A stretch of DNA of 64,000 bases, taken from Mycobacterium neglectum. Its GTDB lineage: Bacteria > Actinomycetota > Actinomycetes > Mycobacteriales > Mycobacteriaceae. The stretch covers positions 1 to 64,000 of the forward strand of contig NZ_NVQE01000012.1 of the NCBI RefSeq assembly GCF_002591975.1, in the 5' to 3' direction. A program made the position numbers and the translations under genes. The notes under the pieces were generated by a model that was given only the letters and a program-made list of their open reading frames with translations, was not told where the DNA came from and ran no database searches. Positions 51,147-59,110 of the stretch are shown here, piece by piece. Numbering within the stretch: position 1 is the stretch's first letter; the number at the start of each line of letters is the position of its first letter.

Positions 51147-52343
51147 ATGAGCTACTTCGAGAAGGACACGATTGTCAGTGGCCTCGGCATCTCCCGGATC
51201 GGTCGCAAGACCGGGATCCCGGGCCTGGACCTGACCATGGAGGCGGTGCGGGCCGCGATCACCGACGCCGGCCTGACCCCCGACGACATCGACGGCATCG
51301 CAACGTTCGGCGACACGTTGCCTTCCGAAGTAGTTGATGCCCTTGGCAATCAAGCCGCCGACGTCGGCGTTGGCTTCGGCACCGGCGGAGTGCTGACCCC
51401 GTTCATGTCCGCACTGGTCGCCGTGTCGGAGAAACGGGCGCGACACGTCTTGGTCTATCGGACGGTGCAGATGCTCGGCGGTTCGATGACCGGGCAGTCC
51501 TCCGCCTCGCCGCTCCTCGCCCCGCTGGCCGACCCGCCGCTCGAGCCCCGACTGCCGGGCACCCGCCGGAAGCTCAAGCCGTTCGAAGACATCAACGCGC
51601 TGCTGGCAGCCCACGCGTATTCGGCGGCGAACTGGGTCGCGATGCATTGCCGCCGGCATATGGAGCTGTACGGAACCACCAAAGAGCAGTTGGGCTGGCT
51701 CGCAATCAACAGCAGGCGCAATGCGGGTCTCAACCCTCGTGCGGCTTTCCGCGAGCCGATGACCATGGATGACTACCTGACCTCACGTCCGATTTCGACG
51801 CCGTTCGGCCTCTTCGACTGCGACGTTCCGGTCGATGGCGCCGTCGCCCTGATCGTTTCGCACGCCGATTACGCCGCCGACTGCCCGAATCCCGCGGTGA
51901 AGGTCGAGGCGATCGGCGGCGCCTACGGCTCGGACGGATGGTTCCATCGCGACGACTTCCCGAAGATGGCATCCAGTGAAGCCGCAAACGAGATGTGGTC
52001 GCGCACCGACCTCAAGCCTTCTGATGTACAGGTCGCCGAAATCTACGACGGCTTCACGTTTCTCACGTTCGCGTGGCTAGAGGCGCTGGGATTCTGCGGC
52101 GACGGCGAAGCCGGGCCATTCGTCGAAGGGGCTACGCGGATCGCGCTCGACGGTGAGCTACCCCTGAATACGTATGGCGGGCAACTGTCCGCGGGCCGCC
52201 TGCACGGCTATTGGCTGTTGCACGAGGCGTGTCTGCAGTTGCGCGGGCAGGCGGATGATCGTCAGCTCGCGCGGCGGCCCGAGGTCGCCGTCGCCGCCGC
52301 CGGCGGTGGCCCGATCGCCGGCTGCATGGTGCTGACCTGCTGA
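51147..52343 (+). CDS. thiolase-like lipid-transfer protein (second Ltp2-like)
   Basis: A 398-residue thiolase-fold protein: MEAVRAAITDAGLTPDDIDG, MELYGTTKEQLGWLAINSRR, VAEIYDGFTFLTFAWLEALG, GELPLNTYGGQLSAGRLHGY. The Cys loop position reads DVGVGFGTGGVLTPF, with no nucleophilic Cys, so classical thiolysis is unlikely. ATG 51147 follows GGATGG by 6 bases; a GTG at 51141 is the alternative. The divergent DUF35 gene is its probable partner in retro-aldol or related acyl-CoA chemistry. Confidence 0.86.
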   Translation: MSYFEKDTIVSGLGISRIGRKTGIPGLDLTMEAVRAAITDAGLTPDDIDGIATFGDTLPSEVVDALGNQAADVGVGFGTGGVLTPFMSALVAVSEKRARHVLVYRTVQMLGGSMTGQSSASPLLAPLADPPLEPRLPGTRRKLKPFEDINALLAAHAYSAANWVAMHCRRHMELYGTTKEQLGWLAINSRRNAGLNPRAAFREPMTMDDYLTSRPISTPFGLFDCDVPVDGAVALIVSHADYAADCPNPAVKVEAIGGAYGSDGWFHRDDFPKMASSEAANEMWSRTDLKPSDVQVAEIYDGFTFLTFAWLEALGFCGDGEAGPFVEGATRIALDGELPLNTYGGQLSAGRLHGYWLLHEACLQLRGQADDRQLARRPEVAVAAAGGGPIAGCMVLTC

Positions 52344-52349
52344 CCCATT

Positions 52350-52889
52350 TCAGTTGGTAGCGATGACCTGCTCCAGATAGGCGATTGCGCGCGCGCCGTC
52401 GTCGGTGACGAAGACCAGGTGCTCGAGGGGTACCGGCAGAAAGCCCTCCTCTTCCATCCGGCGCAGCTGCAGGACCAGACCGCTGTAGAAACCCGCCGTG
52501 TTCAGCAGCACCACCGGTTTGTTGTGCAGACCGTGCCTGCGCTGTTCCATGATGTCCGTCGCCTCGTCGAGTGTCCCGAGTCCCCCGGCCATCACCACGA
52601 TCGCATCGGAACGCCCCAGCAGCAACGCCTTCCGCTGGGCGAGGTCTGCGGCGAACACCATCTCGTCGGCGTCCTCTCTGGCACACTCGCGCAAGAAGTC
52701 CACCGATATTCCGCGGATACGTCCGCCCGCTTCCTGCACGCCGTCGGCGACGACCTTCATCAATCCCAGATCCGATCCGCCCCATACCAGAGTGTGGCCG
52801 CCCTTGCCGAGCAGCTCGGCGAAGTCGCGGGCCGGCCGCGTGTATCGCTCGTCGAGGTCGGCGGCGGAGAGAAAGACGCAGACGTTCAC
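52350..52889 (-). CDS. LOG family protein (cytokinin-riboside phosphoribohydrolase-like)
   Basis: A 179-residue Rossmann-like protein: VCVFLSAADLDERYTRPARD, TLVWGGSDLGLMKVVADGV and VVMAGGLGTLDEATDIMEQ. The last block is the family's PGGxGTxxE motif with Ala for Pro; the catalytic Glu is kept. Family members cleave a nucleoside 5'-phosphate to a free base and ribose 5-phosphate. The gene is convergent with the thiolase, six bases away, and probably operonic with the gene upstream (four-base gap). Confidence 0.86.
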   Translation of the reverse strand: MNVCVFLSAADLDERYTRPARDFAELLGKGGHTLVWGGSDLGLMKVVADGVQEAGGRIRGISVDFLRECAREDADEMVFAADLAQRKALLLGRSDAIVVMAGGLGTLDEATDIMEQRRHGLHNKPVVLLNTAGFYSGLVLQLRRMEEEGFLPVPLEHLVFVTDDGARAIAYLEQVIATN

Positions 52890-52893
52890 CAGA

Positions 52894-53481
52894 TCAGTCT
52901 ACGATGGTCAGAATGCCCGTCGGTGCGTCGAGCGCTTCGACTGTCCGGGCGGCGGCGGTATCGATGTGCACCCTTGGTGCCGAAGGCAATTCGTTCGGAT
53001 AGTAGGTGCCAGGCCCATAGAACGCGCCGTAGCGGAGCACGACGCCGCCCACCGCGAGCACGGCCTCCTCAAGGTAGGCAACCGCATCGGCACCAGGCCC
53101 GGGATCAGTTGCCCACGCAATGCTCTGGGCCACGATCCGAGCCTGACTCAAACCGTCGATCGCGTCGATGAGGTTACGTGTGCCCTCTTCGCGGATCCGG
53201 GCGTTGAGCAGCTGAGTCTTCGGGATGTCCTCGAAGGCGTCGGGCAGGTCCGTCAGCTCATGCAGAACCACGTCAGGAGAGAATGACTTGACGGCCGCGA
53301 TCAGGCCGGCCCGGTCGAAAACGTCGCAGATGATCGGCTCGGCACCGAGTGACGACAGCCGCGGGGCCTTGCCCGCCGATCTCGTCATCGCGCCAACGGT
53401 GTGACCGGAGTCGACCAACAGTGGTACGAGTCGGCTGCCGACGACACCAGTGGCCCCTGCCAAAAAGATGCGCTCGGCCAT
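52894..53481 (-). CDS. short NAD(P)-binding epimerase-like protein
   Basis: A 195-residue Rossmann protein: MAERIFLAGATGVVGSRLVP, VLHELTDLPDAFEDI, RIVAQSIAWATDPGPGADAV. It is about 100 residues shorter than extended SDRs and lacks the YxxxK catalytic block, so it may be a binding or regulatory protein of the NmrA kind. ATG 53481 has AAGGAG 8 bases upstream; a GTG at 53490 lies directly on that SD and is unlikely. Confidence 0.82.
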   Translation of the reverse strand: MAERIFLAGATGVVGSRLVPLLVDSGHTVGAMTRSAGKAPRLSSLGAEPIICDVFDRAGLIAAVKSFSPDVVLHELTDLPDAFEDIPKTQLLNARIREEGTRNLIDAIDGLSQARIVAQSIAWATDPGPGADAVAYLEEAVLAVGGVVLRYGAFYGPGTYYPNELPSAPRVHIDTAAARTVEALDAPTGILTIVD

Positions 53482-53696
53482 TACGTTCACTCCTTCATCT
53501 GAGCTCGATCAGTCGTGTCTGACTATCGACGCTACCCAGCGATTGGCCTGAATCACGGTCCATTTTCACCACCAGTTCCTGGGCCATTCCAAAAGACACT
53601 CAGGTGGGCCTAGGTATTGGCCACTAAACTTAGGAATAGGTTTGCGACTTGGCGGCTTTCACGTAGTGAGGTCGAAATCTTTGGAAGGTGAACGCC

Positions 53697-54653
53697 ATGA
53701 CTGTCGTCAAAGCAGCAGCGGTACAAATCAGTCCGGTGCTCTACAGCAGGGATGGCACCATCGAGAAGATCGTCGCCAAGATCGCCGAACTCGGCGACCG
53801 CGGTGTGCAGTTCGCGACCTTCCCGGAGACGATCGTCCCCTACTACCCGTATTTCACGTTTCTGCAGGCGCCATACGAACTCGGCAAGGAGCATCTACGC
53901 CTGCTCGATCAGGCTGTGACCATCCCGTCGGTGGCGACGGATGCGATCGCCGATGCGGCCAGGTCGGCTGGAGTCGTGGTCTCGATCGGCGTCAACGAAC
54001 GTGACGGCGGCACGTTGTACAACACGCAACTCTTGTTCGATGCCGACGGCACGCTGCTTCAGCGGCGCCGCAAACTCACCCCCACCTATCACGAGAAAAT
54101 TCTCTGGGGCCAAGGCGACGCCTCGGGTCTGCAAGTGGTCGACAGTGCCGTCGGACGAATCGGCCAACTGGCGTGCTGGGAACACTACAACCCGCTATTC
54201 CGATACGCATTGATCGCGGACGGGGAGCAGATTCACTCCGCCATGTGGCCCGGTTCGTTCGGCGGGCCACTGTTCGCCAAGCAGACGGAGATCGCCGTCC
54301 GCAATCACGCGCTGGAGTCGGGCAGCTTCGTCGTCAACGCCACCGGCTGGCTCGATGCCGATCAGCAGGCGCAGATCGTCACGGACACAGGAGGGCCGAT
54401 TGGCCCGATTTCGGCGGGCTCGTTCACTGCGATCGTATCGCCACACGGCGAATTGCTCGCCGAACCAATAGTTTCCGGAGAAGGCGACGTCATCGCCGAT
54501 CTCGACTTCTCACTGATCGATCAACGGAAAGCGAAGATGGATGCGCGCGGGCATTACGGCCGTCCTGAACTGCTCAGTCTCAGGATCGACCGTAGCCCTG
54601 CGTCTTACACACACGACATCATCACCGAGGAGGCCAATCATGTCCACATCTGA
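53697..54653 (+). CDS. nitrilase-superfamily C-N hydrolase
   Basis: A 318-residue enzyme with the full catalytic triad: Glu44 in TFPETIVPYYPYF, Lys126 in RRRKLTPTYHEK and Cys160 in GQLACWEHYNPL. The WEHYNPL block is typical of true nitrilases, which turn R-CN to an acid, rather than amidases. ATG 53697 follows GGAAGG by 8 bases. The stop region overlaps the DUF302 gene by 14 bases, so the two are coupled. The 205-base region upstream holds the divergent promoters; I see no clear operator in it. Confidence 0.92.
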   Translation: MTVVKAAAVQISPVLYSRDGTIEKIVAKIAELGDRGVQFATFPETIVPYYPYFTFLQAPYELGKEHLRLLDQAVTIPSVATDAIADAARSAGVVVSIGVNERDGGTLYNTQLLFDADGTLLQRRRKLTPTYHEKILWGQGDASGLQVVDSAVGRIGQLACWEHYNPLFRYALIADGEQIHSAMWPGSFGGPLFAKQTEIAVRNHALESGSFVVNATGWLDADQQAQIVTDTGGPIGPISAGSFTAIVSPHGELLAEPIVSGEGDVIADLDFSLIDQRKAKMDARGHYGRPELLSLRIDRSPASYTHDIITEEANHVHI

Positions 54654-55152
54654 GCCGCAGACGATTGGGTTCGACGGGGTCCGCCTGCGCTATGGAAGCA
54701 CAAAGCGTTTCGACGATCTCGTCGACGCCGTTCTCGACGACGTGGGCCGGGAGCCGGTGCCGATCGACGCTATCGGCAAGCTGTACCCGGACTGGGAGTC
54801 TTACGAACACGAGGTGCAATCCCATGTGGGCCCAAACGGTTTCATGTTGTTCGGCTCCTTCGACCACGGTGGATGGATCGCCAAAGCAGGCATCCACAAG
54901 AAGGTACTGCGCCTCGTGATTGGAAATCCGCTGATCGCGATCACGATGCTGCGTCATGATGTGACCGCGGGGCTGTTTGCACCGGTGGAACTCCTGCTGA
55001 CCGAGGAGGATAACGACACTAGCGCCCTCACCTACGTCGTCCCGTCGTCCCTCATGGTCGTCGAACCCAATCCCCCGCTGCTCGCGGCGGCGCGGGAACT
55101 CGATGCCAAGCTGGCCGCACTCGCGTCGAAGGTGACGGCGGGATCAGCCTAG
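54640..55152 (+). CDS. DUF302-like protein coupled to the nitrilase
   Basis: A 170-residue protein with GSTKRFDDLVDAVLDDVGRE, NGFMLFGSFDHGGWIAKAGI, LRLVIGNPLIAITMLRHDVT and APVELLLTEEDNDTSALTYV, which fits the DUF302 alpha/beta fold. It starts inside the nitrilase gene (14-base overlap, GAGGAGG ribosome site), so it probably acts with it. The function is unknown. It is convergent with the CMD gene; stops share the CTAG at 55149-55152. Confidence 0.75.
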   Translation: MSTSEPQTIGFDGVRLRYGSTKRFDDLVDAVLDDVGREPVPIDAIGKLYPDWESYEHEVQSHVGPNGFMLFGSFDHGGWIAKAGIHKKVLRLVIGNPLIAITMLRHDVTAGLFAPVELLLTEEDNDTSALTYVVPSSLMVVEPNPPLLAAARELDAKLAALASKVTAGSA

Positions 55153-55727
55153 GGAAGCTGGGCGCTACCCGGCGGCGGCGCAAGGGCCCAGGTGTCGCAC
55201 GCCGTCGCCAACATCGCGTACGTGCCGACAACGAAGATCAACTCCATCGCCTGGTGGGTGCCGAGTTCGTCGACGAGGCGCCGCCACATCTCGGGCGCCG
55301 CGCACCCGTTGGCCAGCAACTCGTCGGTGGCCTCGAGGACCAACAGGTCGTTGCCGTCGAATCCGTCGTTGCCTGCGGCAAGTTGCGCGATATCCGCTTC
55401 CGCCAGACCGCCGCCGATCGCCACTCGGACGTGCTCAGACCAGAAGAACACCGACCGCCGCGCATGCGCTAAACGAAGGATTACCAGCTCACGCAGGCGC
55501 AGCGGGAGTTCCCCGCGTTGGAGCAGAAAAGCGTTGTAGGCCATGAATTCCCGGGCCATCGCGGGATGCCGCGCCAGCACCCCGAGGATGTCGAAGTTCA
55601 TCGGATCGCGAGCGTCCCCCGAACCGGCTCGTGGTACGTCGTCACCCGGCACGCCGAACAGCGCGCCGACTGCGGCGTACTCGTCGTCACCCCACTCGTC
55701 TGCGGTCAGCGGAGGCAGAAGCGTCAT
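55149..55727 (-). CDS. carboxymuconolactone decarboxylase/AhpD-like protein
   Basis: A 192-residue all-helical protein of the CMD family: PMNFDILGVLARHPAMAREF, LPLRLRELVILRLAHARRSV, FFWSEHVRVAIGGGLAEAD and HQAMELIFVVGTYAMLATA. The AhpD CxxC is absent (ARRSVFFWSEH), so a peroxidase role is unlikely. A decarboxylase or binding role in the preceding Rieske/TfdA pathway fits better. The ATG overlaps the LLM stop. Confidence 0.83.
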   Translation of the reverse strand: MTLLPPLTADEWGDDEYAAVGALFGVPGDDVPRAGSGDARDPMNFDILGVLARHPAMAREFMAYNAFLLQRGELPLRLRELVILRLAHARRSVFFWSEHVRVAIGGGLAEADIAQLAAGNDGFDGNDLLVLEATDELLANGCAAPEMWRRLVDELGTHQAMELIFVVGTYAMLATACDTWALAPPPGSAQLP

Positions 55728-56590
55728 GACGGCGCTCCGTTCAGACCGTGCAGTTGTGCCAATGCAAAAAGCTGTTCCAAATAGTGCTCGAGTGAGTCGT
55801 GGACGAAGTACGCAAATAACGTCGTCGTGCCGGCCGCGGCCATCTTCTCGAGCGTGTCCCTGGTCGCCTCCGGCCTTCCCACCGGGTCCAGCGGCTTCTC
55901 GGCGGGCAGCACCACCTCGAATCCGGAAGGGACGTCGCGGGTACTCAGCCACTCGGCGGCGGTGTCGACCGACACGCCGAATGGGCACCAGCCGTCGGCG
56001 AGCGTGAGCGCCCGCCGCAGCGAGCGTTTCGTGCGACCGCCGACCCAGATCGGTATATGCGGCTGCAACGCACACGGGTCGACGGTGAGACCACCAAAGG
56101 AGTAGAACTCGCCTGCGTAGGTCGGTTCATTGGTTGGCAGCGCGGCCCGCAACGCCATCAAGGCGTCATCGCCACGGGCCCCGCGGTCGTCGAACGGTGC
56201 GCCGAGCAGATCGAACTCCTCCTTGAGCGAGCCGACTCCGACACCCAGGATCACCCGCCCCTTGCTGACATGATCGAGTGTGCCATAACGTTTTACGATC
56301 TCGAGCGGATGGTGATACCCGAGCACCAGGGTCATGGTGGCCAGCCGGATCCGATCGGTGCGAGCCGCTATGTAGCCCAAGGTGGCCAGCGGATCCCAAT
56401 AGCGCGCACCACGCCGCCCCGCCTCGGAGGACGGTATGCCGATGTGCTCGCTGCACGTCAGATGGTGGTAGCCGAGCCGATCCGCCGTCTCGGCGACTCT
56501 GCCGATGTCGTCGATCGTCGCATCGCGCTCCCACCTCAAGGCCGCGCCGCCGACATTGGTGACCACCGGCGTCGCGATGCCGATTTTCAC
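55724..56590 (-). CDS. LLM-class F420-type oxidoreductase
   Basis: A 288-residue barrel protein: GRVAETADRLGYHHLTCSEH, RIRLATMTLVLGYHHPLEIV, GRVILGVGVGSLKEEFDLLG, HIPIWVGGRTKRSLRRALTL. It starts at GTG 56590, overlapping the TfdA stop (GTGA), and overlaps the CMD gene at its end. It is one step of the five-gene Rieske operon, presumably an F420- or flavin-dependent oxidation or reduction. Confidence 0.86.
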   Translation of the reverse strand: MKIGIATPVVTNVGGAALRWERDATIDDIGRVAETADRLGYHHLTCSEHIGIPSSEAGRRGARYWDPLATLGYIAARTDRIRLATMTLVLGYHHPLEIVKRYGTLDHVSKGRVILGVGVGSLKEEFDLLGAPFDDRGARGDDALMALRAALPTNEPTYAGEFYSFGGLTVDPCALQPHIPIWVGGRTKRSLRRALTLADGWCPFGVSVDTAAEWLSTRDVPSGFEVVLPAEKPLDPVGRPEATRDTLEKMAAAGTTTLFAYFVHDSLEHYLEQLFALAQLHGLNGAPS

Positions 56591-57417
56591 TGCAGAGGCT
56601 CTTCGCCCGCGAGGATCGTGCGATGCATCAGACGGCCACTGTCGACGGGATACTCCAGCACCCGGTGCATCGTACCGGTGTTGTCCCACATCAGAAGGTC
56701 GCCGGGTTCCCACTGGTGACGGTAGACGTACTGCGGCCGGGTGGCCCAGTCACGCAGCCGGCCAAGAAGAGCGCGACTCTCCTCGACCGGCATGCCGATT
56801 ACGTAATCCGCTGTCGCACCGAGCAGCAGCGACCTGCGGCCGGATTGGTGCGTCCACACAATGGGGCACGCCTTGGTCGGCGACTTCTGCCAGAAGGTGA
56901 TCTCGTCGTAGCTCATCTCAGGACGAACGTAGTACTGCGAGCGTTCGGCGCTGTGCACCACACGCAGATCCGCGATCAGTTCCTTGTCCGATGACGGCAG
57001 GTCGTCGTAGGCCGCGTAGGTATTGCAGAACTCCGTCTCACCACCGGTTTCCGACAGCGTGATGGCGCGCAACAGGGTCGCGAGATTCGGGTACGGCTGC
57101 AGTGAACCATCGAAGTGCCAGAACATCGAGCCTTTCAGATATTCGGCCCGTTGGTTCACGTTCTTGTCGAGCGAGATCTTGTAGATCCCGCTCTCCCCTT
57201 CGTTCGCGGGGATCGCTCCGAGGGTCCGTGCGATCGCAACCTGTTGTTCGTCGGTGATGTCGAGGCCACGGAAGAAGACGACGCCACGCTGCTCGAGGAT
57301 CGCCCGAATGTTCGGCGCTTCGGCGCCGCTGAGCAGCGTGTCGAGGTCGGTTCTGATCTCGCTGCCGATCCGCGGGGTGAGGTCGACGACGTCCAGTTGC
57401 GCAGAGGTGAGTCCCAT
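56587..57417 (-). CDS. TauD/TfdA family 2-oxoglutarate-dependent dioxygenase
   Basis: A 276-residue Fe(II)/2-oxoglutarate oxygenase. Metal ligands: His101 and Asp103 (MFWHFDGSLQ) and His251 (DNTGTMHRVLEYP); the 2-oxoglutarate arginine is Arg266 (GRLMHRTILAG). The jelly-roll scaffold is complete. It couples decarboxylation of 2-oxoglutarate to hydroxylation or ether/ester cleavage of a small organic acid. It lies six bases after the 107-aa gene and is coupled to the LLM gene. Confidence 0.9.
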   Translation of the reverse strand: MGLTSAQLDVVDLTPRIGSEIRTDLDTLLSGAEAPNIRAILEQRGVVFFRGLDITDEQQVAIARTLGAIPANEGESGIYKISLDKNVNQRAEYLKGSMFWHFDGSLQPYPNLATLLRAITLSETGGETEFCNTYAAYDDLPSSDKELIADLRVVHSAERSQYYVRPEMSYDEITFWQKSPTKACPIVWTHQSGRRSLLLGATADYVIGMPVEESRALLGRLRDWATRPQYVYRHQWEPGDLLMWDNTGTMHRVLEYPVDSGRLMHRTILAGEEPLQ

Positions 57418-57423
57418 CGCGAA

Positions 57424-57747
57424 TCAGCTCACTCTCGTGAGAATGGTTTTGGCCGAATGCTTTACGCGCGGCTGCTTCCACAGTTCCACCGCCAGCGAGA
57501 CGGTGATCAACGAGTAGAGCAGATTGCGCAAGTTCGCGACGTCGTCAGGCAGCGCTTCTGAGTAGTCGAACTTGTCCACGTAGGTGACGGCCTCCTCGGC
57601 GTAGGGGAACACCTGGTCGTAGAACGCCTGGATCTCCTCCATCGACGAATTCACCCGCTTCACGTAACGCAGGTGTCCGTCCTCGATGGCCCACTCGTCA
57701 ACCAAATGCTCGAGTTGCGAAAACTCCTTTGGCAGAATGTCGCTCAT
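57424..57747 (-). CDS. 107-aa helical protein between Rieske and TfdA genes
   Basis: A 107-residue all-helical protein: MSDILPKEFSQLEHLVDEWA, SMEEIQAFYDQVFPYAEEAV, LPDDVANLRNLLYSLITVSL. ATG 57747 overlaps the Rieske stop (ATGA). I know no defined family, but small helical proteins of this size accompany some mycobacterial Rieske oxygenases. It may help assembly or be a subunit; it has no cysteine cluster, so it is not a ferredoxin. Confidence 0.75.
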   Translation of the reverse strand: MSDILPKEFSQLEHLVDEWAIEDGHLRYVKRVNSSMEEIQAFYDQVFPYAEEAVTYVDKFDYSEALPDDVANLRNLLYSLITVSLAVELWKQPRVKHSAKTILTRVS

Positions 57748-59018
57748 CGTCCCGCTTCCCCCGCCCTTACATAGTCGGCTACCGTCTTGTGCAGGTGACG
57801 CAGGAGAATCTCCTCGTCGTTCATCGTGAAATGAGTCAGCGCACCGCTGTTCAGCATCGCCTGCAGTCCCTCCGATGGGCTGGCGTCCTCCAGGATGATG
57901 TCGTTGAGGAACGTCATCGTCAGTTCCTGGCCGAGCCGTTCCCGATGAGTGGTCGGCGGCTGGTAGTAGGCCTCCGTTTCGAAGATGTGCGAGTGCGAAC
58001 CCGTGGGCCAGTGGGTGTGCACGGTGAAACCCGATGCGCCGAAGATCAGTACGAAATTCGGGAAGAACTGAAACGAATCGAAGCCGTACTTCTCGGCGCG
58101 GGTCGGGTTGATCCCCGGTGGCATCCGTGCCCGATTCGGTTTCTTGTTCCACGGACCGGCCGCGCTGGCCTCCATCACGCATTCGATCGGCTTGGAGTAC
58201 GGCGTCTTTTGCGACGGCTCGCCGGCGAAGGAGAACATCCGGTGCGGACCCTTGAGCTGGTATCCCAGCGCGTCGGTGAACGGGTTCGGTTGGTCGAACG
58301 CGTCCCTTGCCTCCGCGGTGAGGGCGCCGAACGACGATGCGTGCAGGTAGGGCCCGTGGTAGCTCTCGGCGAATCCGTCGACGAAAATCTTCCAGTTGCA
58401 CTGCAGTTCGGCCTTGAATTGATAGACCTGGTGCGGCCCCTCGAAGGGATAGCCCTCGAGACCGTGCGCGAGTTCGCCGAGGTACGAACGCAGCGACTCG
58501 GTGTTGTGTGGGTTGAGATTGATGAAGATGAACCCTTCCCACACCTCGCACTGGATGGCGGGAACCCGGCAGCTGTCGGCGTCGAAGTCGAGCAGCAGAT
58601 CCTTGCGCGTCGCCGAATGCAGTGAGCCGTCCAGCTTGTAGCGCCAGCCGTGGAAACGGCAATACAGCAGTGGCGCGCGGCCCTGCACCTCTTGGAACGG
58701 GTCGTCCTCCCAGAGCATCTTGTTGCCACGGTGCGGGCAGATATTGTGCATGGCCCTGATCACGTCGTCCTTACCCCGGACGATGATGACCGAGGTGTTG
58801 AGAAACCTCAGCTCACGGGTGAAGTAACTGCCAGACTTCGGCACCCGCTCCACCCGCCCGACATAGAGCCAGGTCTTGCGGAAGACATGCTCGCGTTCCT
58901 TCTCGTAGAACTCCTCGGACACGCAGTCTTCGAGCGACACGGGGCCGCGGCCGAGCTCGGGATAGGCGTCGGTCCAATGCCCGCTCTCGGGTTTGGTCAC
59001 AGGGCTGTTGTGACTCAT
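57744..59018 (-). CDS. Rieske non-haem iron oxygenase, alpha subunit type
   Basis: A 424-residue oxygenase. The Rieske cluster is bound by Cys94, His96 (CPHRGN) and Cys120, His123 (CRFHGW). The mononuclear iron site has His221 and His226 (ESYHGPYLH) with a later Asp or Glu. It needs electrons from a reductase/ferredoxin, none of which is encoded nearby. It would add O2 to, or demethylate, an aromatic or cyclic substrate and heads the operon that ends with CMD. The start ATG 59018 faces the LysR gene. Confidence 0.92.
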   Translation of the reverse strand: MSHNSPVTKPESGHWTDAYPELGRGPVSLEDCVSEEFYEKEREHVFRKTWLYVGRVERVPKSGSYFTRELRFLNTSVIIVRGKDDVIRAMHNICPHRGNKMLWEDDPFQEVQGRAPLLYCRFHGWRYKLDGSLHSATRKDLLLDFDADSCRVPAIQCEVWEGFIFINLNPHNTESLRSYLGELAHGLEGYPFEGPHQVYQFKAELQCNWKIFVDGFAESYHGPYLHASSFGALTAEARDAFDQPNPFTDALGYQLKGPHRMFSFAGEPSQKTPYSKPIECVMEASAAGPWNKKPNRARMPPGINPTRAEKYGFDSFQFFPNFVLIFGASGFTVHTHWPTGSHSHIFETEAYYQPPTTHRERLGQELTMTFLNDIILEDASPSEGLQAMLNSGALTHFTMNDEEILLRHLHKTVADYVRAGEAGR

Positions 59019-59070
59019 GAGGCTCCACCTCCTGGCCGAAAACTACAGCTGCTGAAATAGTCAAAACAGA

Positions 59071-59095
59071 TGCACAAGTGCAACACCCTGTTGCA
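59071..59095. promoter_or_regulatory. overlapping palindromes in the Rieske/LysR divergent gap
   Basis: TGCACAAGTGCA (59071-59082) and TGCAACA-CCC-TGTTGCA (59079-59095) are dyads sharing four bases. The second has the T-N11-A geometry of LysR boxes. They lie 53-77 bases upstream of the Rieske start and within 40 of the LysR start. Confidence 0.6.
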
Positions 59096-59110
59096 TATTT
59101 GGAACACCTG

